Below are positions 16,939-24,971 of a stretch of 64,000 nucleotides of DNA, piece after piece (within the stretch, counting starts at the first letter, position 1; every line of letters begins with the position of its first letter). The notes under the pieces are model-generated. The model ran no database searches and had not been told where the DNA came from. It saw only the letters and a list, made by a program, of their open reading frames with translations. Made by a program: the position numbers and the translations under genes. The DNA is from a virus, in IMG/VR virus record IMGVR_UViG_3300036770_002122, positions 1-64,000 of that record. One strand, 5' to 3'.

Positions 16939-17142
16939 ATGGGATATCGTACACTGAGTGAGCGTGAGCAGAAGTGGCAACCCCGCAAGGGCCTCGAAGG
17001 CCCGTTTTTCTACCCCTCGGGTGCGGTGTTATATTATGACCCGAAAGCAGGTCGGTACTGGGATCCTAGTACAGACTTTTATGTAGAACACGATAGAGTT
17101 TCCCAGCTGAAAAACGAGATTTTCGGTATCGTAAGTCGTTGA
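16939..17142 (+). CDS. Small hypothetical protein
   Basis: A 67-residue aromatic-rich protein (WQPRKGLEGPFFYPSG, YYDPKAGRYWDPSTDFYV). ATG 16939 overlaps the upstream stop (CTAATATG region) and gives the compact product. A longer frame from 16864 lies over the upstream gene. Codon use with more CGC, CCC and GGC than the surrounding genes is shared with its neighbours. No family recognised. Confidence 0.6.
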   Translation: MGYRTLSEREQKWQPRKGLEGPFFYPSGAVLYYDPKAGRYWDPSTDFYVEHDRVSQLKNEIFGIVSR

Positions 17143-17162
17143 TTTTGCTGGAATTATAGTTC

Positions 17163-17190
17163 TTGCTATTTTCCTGTAAGTTGATATAAT
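17163..17190 (+). promoter_or_regulatory. Host-type promoter for AAA+ gene
   Basis: TTGCTA (17163-17168), 16 bp, consensus TATAAT (17185-17190). The leader of about 28 nt carries CGGAG before ATG 17225. A small dyad (ATATAA, TAG, TTATAT) overlaps the -10 box. Confidence 0.65.
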
Positions 17191-17224
17191 AGTTATATTG
17201 ATTGTTGACTAACGGAGTATATAT

Positions 17225-18256
17225 ATGTCGATTGTTTTAGTGAAAAGCGGTTCGTATCGCGGCATGCCTGTGATCAATACGCAATTCAAGTTGGTTCGCG
17301 GTTTTCAATCTGGTAAGAAAGGTAACTACATCACTGTTCGCAATGACGGTGTGTTTAGTGATTATGCTGGTATTGACACTGTGAAAATCAAAGTTGAAGA
17401 TCAACATGATTTTGAATTCATTTCAGGAGATGGTCCAGTGAACGAAGTTGTTACACAAGTGCCCGCAGTTGTCGAATCTGATGACGAGGCTATGAATCGT
17501 ATCGCAACACGTTTTGCGATTCTTGACGAAATGGCTAAGGCTACTACGAACGGCGGCATTCGCGCTATGATCGTCAGTGGTCCCCCGGGTGTTGGTAAGT
17601 CGTTTGGTGTTGAGCAGCAGTTAGAGAAGGCGTCAATGTTTGATCGTCTTGCTGGTAAGACACTCAAGTACGAAGTTGTCAAAGGTGCTATGACGGCGCT
17701 TGGTCTCTATGCGTGTCTGTTCAAGCATAGCGACAAGAATCATGTCTTGGTGTTTGACGATTGCGATAGCGTGTTGATGGACGACTTGTCACTCAACATT
17801 CTCAAGGCTGCTCTTGACAGTGGCAAGCGTCGGCGCATCTATTGGAACAGCGATAGCAATATGCTGCGACGAGAGGGCATCCCCGATGCATTCGACTTCA
17901 ACGGTTCTTGCATCTTCATTACGAATATCAAGTTTGAGAACCTGAAGAGCAAGAAGTTGCAGGATCATCTTGAGGCACTTCAGTCGCGCTGTCACTTTCT
18001 TGACTTGACGATTGACACCGAGCGTGACAAGTTGTTGCGCATCAAGCAGGTGCATCGTGATACTGATGGTGGACTCTTCCGTGACTATGGGTTTGAGTTT
18101 GATGAAGGTGATCAGGTGTTGCAATTTATGTGGGACAACAAGTCGCGTCTGCGTGAGTTGTCGATGCGCATGGCGCTCAAGATTGCTGATCTGGTCAAAG
18201 TGAGCCCTGCAAACTGGCGCGCACTTGCTGAGTCAACTGTTATGCGTCGGGCTTGA
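17225..18256 (+). CDS. AAA+ ATPase of unknown role
   Basis: A 343-residue protein with an N-terminal domain of about 85 residues and an AAA+ core: Walker A GPPGVGKS (119-126), Walker B VFDDCD (176-181) and sensor-1 IFITN (N234). It lacks the gp44 clamp-loader signature (no WxEKYRP start), so it is a separate AAA+ protein, perhaps a remodeller or MoxR-like factor. It uses more GC-ending and CGC/CTG codons than its neighbours and has its own promoter and terminator, which suggests a mobile early cassette. Ribosome site CGGAG. Confidence 0.8.
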   Translation: MSIVLVKSGSYRGMPVINTQFKLVRGFQSGKKGNYITVRNDGVFSDYAGIDTVKIKVEDQHDFEFISGDGPVNEVVTQVPAVVESDDEAMNRIATRFAILDEMAKATTNGGIRAMIVSGPPGVGKSFGVEQQLEKASMFDRLAGKTLKYEVVKGAMTALGLYACLFKHSDKNHVLVFDDCDSVLMDDLSLNILKAALDSGKRRRIYWNSDSNMLRREGIPDAFDFNGSCIFITNIKFENLKSKKLQDHLEALQSRCHFLDLTIDTERDKLLRIKQVHRDTDGGLFRDYGFEFDEGDQVLQFMWDNKSRLRELSMRMALKIADLVKVSPANWRALAESTVMRRA

Positions 18257-18280
18257 TACTCCGTTACCCACGCAAAGGCG

Positions 18281-18310
18281 AGAGGGTCGAAAGGCCCTCT
18301 TTCCTTTTTT
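18281..18310 (+). terminator. Intrinsic terminator after AAA+ gene
   Basis: AGAGGGTC and GGCCCTCT pair over 8 positions (one G·U) around a GAAA tetraloop, followed by TTTCCTTTTTT. Confidence 0.85.
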
Positions 18311-18312
18311 GT

Positions 18313-18340
18313 TTGTAAATCAAATTAATAATGTTACAAT
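18313..18340 (+). promoter_or_regulatory. Host-type promoter, leaderless arrangement
   Basis: TTGTAA (18313-18318), 16 bp, TACAAT (18335-18340), ending 5 nt before ATG 18346. No Shine-Dalgarno sequence. Confidence 0.55.
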
Positions 18341-18345
18341 AGTAT

Positions 18346-19341
18346 ATGTTTGCGAATAAAGACCAATTGACTAATTACCTAGTACAAGGGCACTTGCACT
18401 TAAGTAAAAAAGATTATGGGTTTTTTAATAATATCAAAACGATTGTTAATGATAATAAACCTATAACTACGAATCAAGACAAATTATTTAACAAGTTACT
18501 GGTAAAATATCAAAGACAGTTAAACAAATTAGATTTTAATTGCAATGATCTTGCGGCATTGCCCTGGCAAGTTGAATTGATAGAAAGCAAGCAAGACTAT
18601 TTGAACGCACATGTCGTTGTTGATAACGATGTTATTAATATTAGGGCTCCATTTAATAGTAAGTTTATTCAACTATTTCGCAATATACCGTTAAATGAAT
18701 TTATTTGGGACAAGGTCAAAAGAATTTATTCAGCCCCATTAACTACATATCAGTTGCGTATTGCCATTGATACAGTATCTAAATGTTATGAAACGGTTGT
18801 ATACTGTGATAATGTTAAAAACATATTGAAACAGGTAGAGGAATATATCAATATTAAATATTGGCAACCAACACTTGTCAAAATTAATAATAATTTATAT
18901 ATCCTAGCAACTAATCATTCACTAAATGAGGCTATTAAAGATATAGAACTCAAAGAAGATACAAAAACTTTTTATCTACTTAGTCAATATGGTATTACTG
19001 TACATGATGATTTGCTTACTGATGATTGTAAAAAATTCTCAGCAAAATATATAACACAAATAGATGCAGAAAATTTACAAAATTTTAGTGATTACCTACA
19101 ACAACTTAATGTAAAGACTGTTTTTACGTCCAGAGATATTATATATAATAAAGAATTAAGTAATGATTTAAAACTGTCGTTGTTAGAAAAGGGTATAGCA
19201 TGTAGACTTGCTAAAGAAGCGGATAATATTGCTGATGGAGTATTACTAAAAACAATTGTAGGTTATAGCATGCCTTTCGATGATAAAAAATATAATAAAA
19301 TTGTACATTTTACAAATAGCAGGCCTATACACATAAAATGA
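18346..19341 (+). CDS. HARP-like protein preceding UvsW
   Basis: A 331-residue protein with no helicase motifs of its own. Residues about 97-150 (INIRAPFNSKFIQLFRNIP then WDKVKRIYSAPLTTYQL) resemble the HARP domain of SMARCAL1-type annealing helicases, which reads roughly F.V..PF...LI..F..IP…WD…K.W.FPL. The gene overlaps uvsW by 4 nt (ATGA), so the two are probably made together. A DNA-structure-binding partner of UvsW is inferred. No ribosome site; a leaderless start is likely. Confidence 0.55.
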   Translation: MFANKDQLTNYLVQGHLHLSKKDYGFFNNIKTIVNDNKPITTNQDKLFNKLLVKYQRQLNKLDFNCNDLAALPWQVELIESKQDYLNAHVVVDNDVINIRAPFNSKFIQLFRNIPLNEFIWDKVKRIYSAPLTTYQLRIAIDTVSKCYETVVYCDNVKNILKQVEEYINIKYWQPTLVKINNNLYILATNHSLNEAIKDIELKEDTKTFYLLSQYGITVHDDLLTDDCKKFSAKYITQIDAENLQNFSDYLQQLNVKTVFTSRDIIYNKELSNDLKLSLLEKGIACRLAKEADNIADGVLLKTIVGYSMPFDDKKYNKIVHFTNSRPIHIK

Positions 19342-20792
19342 GAGAAGCAAAAATAATAATTAAGGATGAAGTCAATTGCAAGATTGAAGGTCTTGAGTTA
19401 GACTGTCGTAAAGCACTCATGCGTAAATTTGAACATGAGGTTCCCGGCGCAAGATATCTTCCCGCGGTCCGTCTTGGTAGATGGAATGGTAAGGTAAGTT
19501 ATTGTAGTATTGCTGGTAGCACGTATATCAATTTAATTCCAGATATCGTACCCATACTGGAAGAGTATGACTATGATATTGAACTAGTAGACCTGCGCGA
19601 ATACAATACTACTTTTACTTTTAACAAAGTGTCAGAAGATAGTTTTAGTAATAAGTTATGGCCTAAAGGTCATGTCATGGAAGGTCAGCCTATCATGTTG
19701 CGTGACTATCAGGTAGAGATTGTCAATAACTTTTTGAAGAATCCACAATGTATTCAAGAAGTAGCGACTGGTGCAGGTAAGACTATCATGACTGCGGCTC
19801 TATCAAAAAGTATTGAATATTATGGTCGTAGCATAGTCATCGTCCCCAACAAAAGTCTTGTCGTACAGACTGAAGCAGACTACATCAATCTTGGATTAGA
19901 TGTTGGTGTCTATTTCGGTGATCGCAAAGAGTATAACAAGCGTCATACGATATGTACTTGGCAAAGCCTCAACAATCTATTGAAGAATACTAAAGCGGGC
20001 GAAGCAGAAGTCAACATCAAAGAGTTTATTGAGGATGTTATATGTGTCATGGTAGACGAGGTACATATGGCTAAGGCTGACGCACTTAAACAATTGTTAA
20101 CGGGGCCATTCAGTCATATTCCTATACGTTGGGGATTAACTGGAACTATTCCTAAATCTGCATACGAACAAGTATCATTGCTTGTAAGTTTGGGTCCTGT
20201 TATTGGTAAGTTGAGTGCAGCCGAACTACAAGAGAAGGGCGTATTGGCACAATGCCATGTTAACATCATACAAATGCGTGATGGTGTAGAATTTACTAAC
20301 TATCAAAGCGAACTTAAACATCTATTAGAAGATGAAAAGCGATTAGATAAAATAGCCCAACTAGTTGATAAAATTAAAGATAGTGGTAACACGTTGATAC
20401 TTGTTGATCGCGTCAATGCCGGTCGTGAACTTGTATCACGATTGAAAGATAGCGTATTCATTAGTGGTGAAACAAAACTGACTGAGCGCAAAGAAGAATA
20501 CGATGAAGTCAAGACCAGCGACAATAAAGTTATTGTTGCAACATATGGTGTTGCTGCTGTGGGTATCAACATTCCGCGCATCTTTAATCTTGTATTGATT
20601 GAACCGGGCAAAAGTTTTGTCCGCGTTATTCAAAGCATTGGTCGAGGCATTCGTAAGGCGGAAGATAAAGAACACGTAATGATTTGGGACATTACTAGCG
20701 ATTGTAAGTTTGCCAAACGTCACTTGACACAGCGTAAAGCATATTATAAGGAAGCAAAATATCCATTTAGTCAAGAAAAACTTGACTATTGA
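19338..20792 (+). CDS. uvsW: RNA-DNA and DNA helicase UvsW
   Basis: A 484-residue superfamily 2 helicase. Q-motif-like IMLRDYQ (119-125), Walker A ATGAGKT (143-149), DEVH box (240-243), a GLTGT motif III and QSIGRGIRKA motif VI are all present. T4 UvsW unwinds R-loops and branches forks, switching origin-dependent to recombination-dependent replication. The N-terminal 110 residues match the T4 substrate-binding domain position. Its start overlaps the HARP-like gene. Confidence 0.93.
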   Translation: MREAKIIIKDEVNCKIEGLELDCRKALMRKFEHEVPGARYLPAVRLGRWNGKVSYCSIAGSTYINLIPDIVPILEEYDYDIELVDLREYNTTFTFNKVSEDSFSNKLWPKGHVMEGQPIMLRDYQVEIVNNFLKNPQCIQEVATGAGKTIMTAALSKSIEYYGRSIVIVPNKSLVVQTEADYINLGLDVGVYFGDRKEYNKRHTICTWQSLNNLLKNTKAGEAEVNIKEFIEDVICVMVDEVHMAKADALKQLLTGPFSHIPIRWGLTGTIPKSAYEQVSLLVSLGPVIGKLSAAELQEKGVLAQCHVNIIQMRDGVEFTNYQSELKHLLEDEKRLDKIAQLVDKIKDSGNTLILVDRVNAGRELVSRLKDSVFISGETKLTERKEEYDEVKTSDNKVIVATYGVAAVGINIPRIFNLVLIEPGKSFVRVIQSIGRGIRKAEDKEHVMIWDITSDCKFAKRHLTQRKAYYKEAKYPFSQEKLDY

Positions 20793-20810
20793 AAATAACT
20801 GTAGTAAAAT
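20782..20810 (+). promoter_or_regulatory. Host-type promoter, leaderless arrangement
   Basis: TTGACT (20782-20787), 17 bp, TAAAAT (20805-20810), ending 6 nt before ATG 20817. No Shine-Dalgarno sequence. The -35 box lies in the last codons of uvsW. Confidence 0.65.
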
Positions 20811-20816
20811 TACAAC

Positions 20817-21317
20817 ATGCGTATATTAACATTAGAAAACAAATATTACAATTTAGAAACGTTACCAGATGAAATTGATGACTTACGTTTTGCTATACTG
20901 GATAACAGTAATCCGCAGAATGTAGACTATCACTATATTCCATTAATCTTTTTGGAATCATTTAATGCCCCTGCGCTTGTATTGAAGATTGGCAATCGCA
21001 ATATCAAGATGCCACTAGATTGGCAAGTATTGATTGGTGAAAAAGAACACGGTGACTTAGAAACATTGCCATTGAGTAGTTTGAATGATCGCGGGTTCAG
21101 TGCGTTTGAATTTAATCCATTAAGCGCATTCAATCCTAGTTTCTTACCAATCGAAATCGTAGATATCTATCACGATGTAACTTGGTATGCTCCAAGACTA
21201 CGTAACGGGCAGTTCTTGTGTGTACCAATCGACGATGGTGAAAAGCCCCGCTGTGTTTATTTCGTCAAAGAGATAAGCCGCAACTGTGAGATCGTTGACT
21301 ACAATCAAGTATTCTGA
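20817..21317 (+). CDS. Conserved phage protein downstream of uvsW
   Basis: A 166-residue protein. The MPLDWQVLIGEKEHGDLETL and LNDRGFSAFEFNPLSAF segments match a conserved protein found in marine T4-like phages. No catalytic motif is recognised. The mix of β-strands and conserved prolines suggests a compact regulatory or binding domain. Likely leaderless from its own promoter. Confidence 0.65.
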   Translation: MRILTLENKYYNLETLPDEIDDLRFAILDNSNPQNVDYHYIPLIFLESFNAPALVLKIGNRNIKMPLDWQVLIGEKEHGDLETLPLSSLNDRGFSAFEFNPLSAFNPSFLPIEIVDIYHDVTWYAPRLRNGQFLCVPIDDGEKPRCVYFVKEISRNCEIVDYNQVF

Positions 21318-21327
21318 GGAATAAAAT

Positions 21328-21618
21328 ATGAAAAGGTTTTATCGTTGGTTAGGTAGAAATATTAGAAAAGTATTGAATGAAGAGATTATGGAAGTAAAAG
21401 CACAAGATATGATCACTTCAGCGTCAAAAACTTCTGGTGTAGGTGGTCATGGTATGAACTTTACTGTTCATCGTGCTGATGGTGGATACGTTATTGAGCA
21501 AAGAACATATCACAAAAAAACTGAGCATTATGAACACCATCTACATATCGTTACAGACGATAAAGATTTAGGTGAAGAACTTGCTAAGATCATCACATTC
21601 ACTAATCTACGATCATGA
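21328..21618 (+). CDS. Small hypothetical protein
   Basis: A 96-residue protein with a basic N-terminal helix (MKRFYRWLGRNIRKVL) and a β-rich body with GGHGMNFTVHRADGGYVIEQ and a histidine-rich YHKKTEHYEHHLH stretch. GAGGAA precedes the start and the stop overlaps the next gene as ATGA. Family unknown. Confidence 0.6.
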   Translation: MKRFYRWLGRNIRKVLNEEIMEVKAQDMITSASKTSGVGGHGMNFTVHRADGGYVIEQRTYHKKTEHYEHHLHIVTDDKDLGEELAKIITFTNLRS

Positions 21619-21794
21619 AGTATGGTGTAAAAGTTTATTGGCCTGACGGTGACTTTTTATGGGTAACTGAGGGCGATAGCAAGTTTCAAATGCAACCTAA
21701 ACTGTTTGAAACGGAACAAGAAGCACTTGACTATGCTCAGATTTGGGGCGAGAATGCAGTAGTAGAATTGTATGGCGAAAGCAAAGACACCTGA
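21615..21794 (+). CDS. Short hypothetical protein
   Basis: A 59-residue reading frame (MKYGVKVYWPDGDFLWVTEG…ESKDT) that starts in an ATGA overlap with the upstream stop and overlaps the next start by 23 nt. Tight coupling on both sides and a well-formed β-rich sequence with EALDYAQIWG make it a likely gene. Similar short proteins occur among phage early genes. No function known. Confidence 0.6.
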   Translation: MKYGVKVYWPDGDFLWVTEGDSKFQMQPKLFETEQEALDYAQIWGENAVVELYGESKDT

Positions 21795-22359
21795 AGATGA
21801 AAAACTAGACAAGCAAGACTTTGACTTGTTTGAAGCACTTAATGCCATTGATCGTAAAGATTATGAATATTATGACAGGCTATCAGAGGAACAAAAACAA
21901 AAATTCAATCCCTACATGCTTGTTATTTTTATGAGCAGTGTTTCTGGACGTATGGAATTGCAGCAGTACCACTTGTTAAGCACCAATGAATTCAGTAACA
22001 AGTATATGTTTGATGAGCGTATTCAAGATCATCCTAAACTACAATGGATGATGCTATGCGCTAGCGGGTTGGGAAAAGGTAAACAATTTCATAATTACAT
22101 ACCTTCAATTAAAGATAATGTAGCAGCATTAAAAGAAAAAGCAACAATCAAAGATACTAAAGAGTATTATAAAAAAATCTATAAAAATGCTAGCGATCAG
22201 GATATTACTGAAATTGCAAAAATTTACGTTGAATTACAAAACAGAAAATACACCTTAGCAAAAAAGTTTCCTGAATTAAAGTTAGTAGATATTGATGCAT
22301 TAAGCCAAATAGTAACAGATGATGATATACTTAAATATGAAGCAGAGTGCGGTAACTAA
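21772..22359 (+). CDS. 62: Probable clamp-loader small subunit gp62
   Basis: A 195-residue, mostly helical protein. The order DLFEALNAID, then KFNPYMLVIFMSS, then LLSTNEFSNK, then a hydrophobic helix and GKGKQFHNYIP resembles gp62 of T4 and cyanophages (…NPYM…LS…ANEMN…FDFL…KRF.KW). gp62 works with gp44 to load the sliding clamp gp45; neither partner is in this window. Similarity is weak, so the call is tentative. Confidence 0.45.
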   Translation: MAKAKTPEDEKLDKQDFDLFEALNAIDRKDYEYYDRLSEEQKQKFNPYMLVIFMSSVSGRMELQQYHLLSTNEFSNKYMFDERIQDHPKLQWMMLCASGLGKGKQFHNYIPSIKDNVAALKEKATIKDTKEYYKKIYKNASDQDITEIAKIYVELQNRKYTLAKKFPELKLVDIDALSQIVTDDDILKYEAECGN

Positions 22360-23026
22360 ACACCTGTGTGAATTTTGCGGCAAAAGTTTTATTAAAGAAA
22401 CTACCATTGCCAAACATCTTTGTGAAACTAAACGCAGATGGCAAAGTCGAGACCATCATGGTTCTAGAATTGGATATACTACTTGGATTCAATTTTATAA
22501 TAAACATTCTAATAAAAAGAAAAAAGAGTATTCTGATTTTATAACTTCAGCATATTATACAGCATTTGTAAAATTTGGTAATTATTGTATTGATGCACAG
22601 GTATTGAATGTACCCAGATATGTAGATTGGTTATTAAAGAATCAAATAAGCGTTGATACATGGAATAAAGATAGTAACTATACTAAATTCATAATTGATT
22701 ATTTAAAGACTGAAGATCCCTTTGATGCGATAGCACGTAGTATAGAAACTACGGTAGTATTAGCACAAGAGGATAAAATACAAACTAAAGATGTGTTACG
22801 TTATGGTAATCGTAATAAAATTTGTTATGAAGTTACAAAGGGCAAAATAAGTCCATGGATGCTATATCATAGTAAGAGTGGACTAGAGTTTATTGAAAGC
22901 CTGAATGTAACGCAAGAAAAAATGATATTTGATTATATTAATCCAGAGCAATGGGCTATTAAATTTACAAAATCAAAAAATTTAATTCCAGAAATAAAGG
23001 AGTTGTTACATGCCGGTGGTTATTGA
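22337..23026 (+). CDS. Zinc-finger protein of T4-like phages
   Basis: A 229-residue protein with an N-terminal C2HC-type finger (CEFCGKSFIKETTIAKHLC) and a helical body containing FGNYCIDAQVLNVPRYVDWLL and KGKISPWMLYHSKSG. This layout, finger then SPW.L..S, matches a conserved protein of marine T4-like phages whose function is unknown. ATG 22337 gives a 23-nt overlap with the upstream gene; ATG 22319 is also possible. Neither has a clear ribosome site. Confidence 0.6.
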   Translation: MKQSAVTKHLCEFCGKSFIKETTIAKHLCETKRRWQSRDHHGSRIGYTTWIQFYNKHSNKKKKEYSDFITSAYYTAFVKFGNYCIDAQVLNVPRYVDWLLKNQISVDTWNKDSNYTKFIIDYLKTEDPFDAIARSIETTVVLAQEDKIQTKDVLRYGNRNKICYEVTKGKISPWMLYHSKSGLEFIESLNVTQEKMIFDYINPEQWAIKFTKSKNLIPEIKELLHAGGY

Positions 23027-23216
23027 TGATAATAAATATCGCGTAAGAATACATTGGCAAAATTATAATCAAAACTGGAATGAGATTTGCGCAGTTGCAG
23101 TAGAGTACTTTGGATTACCCGGTGAAAAATTTAGTACAAATATTTGCATGGATTATATGGATTTTTGTTTTAAGGAAGAAACTGATGCTATTTGGTTTAG
23201 TCTAAAAGTAGAATGA
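23010..23216 (+). CDS. Small hypothetical protein
   Basis: A 68-residue protein (MPVVIDDNKYRVRIHWQNYNQN…) preceded by AAAGGAG at good distance. It overlaps the upstream gene by 17 nt and the next by 4 nt (ATGA). Rich in aromatic residues; no family recognised. Confidence 0.6.
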   Translation: MPVVIDDNKYRVRIHWQNYNQNWNEICAVAVEYFGLPGEKFSTNICMDYMDFCFKEETDAIWFSLKVE

Positions 23217-23923
23217 AAGAAATAAAAGACAAATTAGAATTAGGAGAAGGATATGTAATTCTTCCTGGGTTTATACCCTCATTGTTAATTGCTGATTATA
23301 AGTCAATACTTAAAGACTTACATCCTGTACGTGCCAGCAGCAGTAAGAAAGTATATGCTGAACGTGACGATATCAAGAACCTAGAAGATATCAGTGTATG
23401 GTGGAGTCAAACTGTACACGATTATAAACCTTTTCAATCAATCAAAAAACTTGTCGATCCACTAATACAAAACAATTTTACTAACCTTACATTCTATGCT
23501 AGCGATACTGTTACTATCAATCCCGGCAGTCAATGGTTAAGCCCTCACGTAGATACTCCCCATAGATTTAATAAATGGAATTTTGATAAACGACTATTAG
23601 GTATTCAATGTATTATCACACTAGAAGATGTGAACAAAAATAACGCTGCTACAGGTTTAGTTCCATTTAGTCAAAAACGTGATTTTGAAATTAGTAAATG
23701 CTATGAAGGTGCATATGACAGATGGTTTACAGAAAATTGTAAACAACATGATATGCCTAAAGGAACATTACTCATCTACAATTGCAGAGTGTTACACAGC
23801 AGTATGCCTAACAATACAAACAACGCACGTTCAGCACTATTGCTCAATTATCTACATAAAAATATTATTGATGAAGTTAGTAAAGTAGATAACGTCTGGA
23901 GTAGCAATGGCAAACATCCCTAA
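23213..23923 (+). CDS. 2-oxoglutarate/Fe(II) oxygenase, PhyH-like
   Basis: A 236-residue protein with the facial triad of phytanoyl-CoA-dioxygenase-type enzymes: H112 and D114 (SPHVDTPH), H195 (RVLHSSMPN), and R206 for 2-oxoglutarate. GTLLIYNCRVLHSS matches the usual G.L.ifd.r..H strand. 2OG oxygenases are frequent in aquatic T4-like phages, where their substrates are mostly unknown. It overlaps the small gene before it and the one after. Confidence 0.8.
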   Translation: MKEIKDKLELGEGYVILPGFIPSLLIADYKSILKDLHPVRASSSKKVYAERDDIKNLEDISVWWSQTVHDYKPFQSIKKLVDPLIQNNFTNLTFYASDTVTINPGSQWLSPHVDTPHRFNKWNFDKRLLGIQCIITLEDVNKNNAATGLVPFSQKRDFEISKCYEGAYDRWFTENCKQHDMPKGTLLIYNCRVLHSSMPNNTNNARSALLLNYLHKNIIDEVSKVDNVWSSNGKHP

Positions 23924-24182
23924 AGATTTTCAAGATTATGATGACGATGATGCTGATATTGAGAAGCGAAAGAACCGCTGGAAATATTGGACTAACTTAA
24001 AAAATCTAAAATTAGAATTTAGACAAGAAACGGGCAGCAGAGATCATAAAGAATACATGAAATGGTTAGTAAACAAATATGGGTTTAGACCAAAAGAAAA
24101 TATTGAAGGTATGCTCAGTGATGACTATGAAGTACTTGACGAAAAGAAATTTTTAGTGTATATTCTTAAATATGGCCAATGA
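23907..24182 (+). CDS. Small hypothetical protein
   Basis: A 91-residue charged protein with an acidic start (DYDDDDADIEKRK) and a helical body with RDHKEYMKWLVNKYGF. It overlaps the oxygenase gene by 17 nt and the exonuclease gene by 11 nt, so it belongs to the same transcript. No family recognised. Confidence 0.55.
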   Translation: MANIPKDFQDYDDDDADIEKRKNRWKYWTNLKNLKLEFRQETGSRDHKEYMKWLVNKYGFRPKENIEGMLSDDYEVLDEKKFLVYILKYGQ

Positions 24183-24720
24183 TATCATGATTGATATGGA
24201 AACACTGGACACAAGTCCCTATTGTGTTATCCTTACTATTGGGTGCGTAAGATTTGACCCCTATGGTAGTGGCGTAGTAGAACGATTAGAGTTACGTCCC
24301 ACTATTGAAGAACAAACAGAAAAATACAATCGTGTTATCAACGATGACACACTACGCTGGTGGGGTGAACAAAGTCCAGAAGCACTTGAAGAAGCAATGA
24401 GTGATCGTGATAGAATTAGTTTTACTGACTGTTTAGAACAACTATATAAGTTTGGTTGGAATCGCAGAGCAGTATGGAGCAATGGTGCAGCGTTTGACGT
24501 TGTAGTAGCAGAGACAGCCTTTAGACAAGTATTTACTGATAAACCTAATCCTATACCTTGGCCATTCTATACTGTGCGTGATACACGCACTCTTTACGAA
24601 CTGGCCGGGGTTAAATTAAAAGACGGCGGACATGTTACTAGCCACAAAGCAGTAGATGACGCAGAACGTCAAGCCATAGTAGTACAAAAGGCATATAGTA
24701 AACTAGGTCTAACACGGTGA
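24172..24720 (+). CDS. DEDDh 3'-5' exonuclease, DexA-like
   Basis: A 182-residue RNase H-fold exonuclease. ExoI D8-x-E10 (MIDMETLD), ExoII D109 (NGAAFD) and ExoIII HKAVDD (H158, D163) give a full DEDDh set. It resembles T4 DexA and the Rv2179c-like family; the substrate could be ssDNA or RNA. It is packed between hypothetical genes in the repair block. The stop overlaps the next start as GTGA. Confidence 0.82.
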   Translation: MANDIMIDMETLDTSPYCVILTIGCVRFDPYGSGVVERLELRPTIEEQTEKYNRVINDDTLRWWGEQSPEALEEAMSDRDRISFTDCLEQLYKFGWNRRAVWSNGAAFDVVVAETAFRQVFTDKPNPIPWPFYTVRDTRTLYELAGVKLKDGGHVTSHKAVDDAERQAIVVQKAYSKLGLTR

Positions 24721-24971
24721 AAGCGATACGCAGACACGTATTACCATATCGTAATTACCGACAAATGTTAAAATGGCTTTGTGATAATATACAAGAAAAT
24801 TATTATCCAGATGGTAGCAAATATAATAGTAGTACTGTAAGTCAATTTATAGAATGGCGTAGCAAAGATCGTGAGAGTTGGGTGTTTAGAATAGTTGGAA
24901 ATCCACCTAAATGCTTAGTCGAGATTATTGACGAAGAAAAAGAAATATTATTTTTATTAGCATGGCAATGA
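24717..24971 (+). CDS. Small hypothetical protein
   Basis: An 84-residue basic protein. GTG 24717 overlaps the exonuclease stop (GTGA). FIEWRSKDRESWVFRIVG and CLVEIIDEEKEILFLL suggest a small αβ fold. No family recognised. It overlaps the mini-DnaE-like gene by 10 nt, so the two may be co-translated. Confidence 0.55.
   Translation: MKAIRRHVLPYRNYRQMLKWLCDNIQENYYPDGSKYNSSTVSQFIEWRSKDRESWVFRIVGNPPKCLVEIIDEEKEILFLLAWQ

Noticed and set aside
16989-17009. GGGCC-TCGAA-GGCCC followed by GTTTTT, terminator-like
   Set aside because: Only a 5-bp stem and it lies inside the coding region of the gene at 16939; possible attenuation but weak.
17225-18256. AAA+ protein as clamp loader gp44
   Set aside because: It lacks the N-terminal WxEKYRP-type signature and the usual gp44 motif order, and it carries an extra N-terminal domain.
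23024-23031. AATAAATA inside coding sequence
   Set aside because: No gene start follows; a chance TAAATA match within two overlapping genes.
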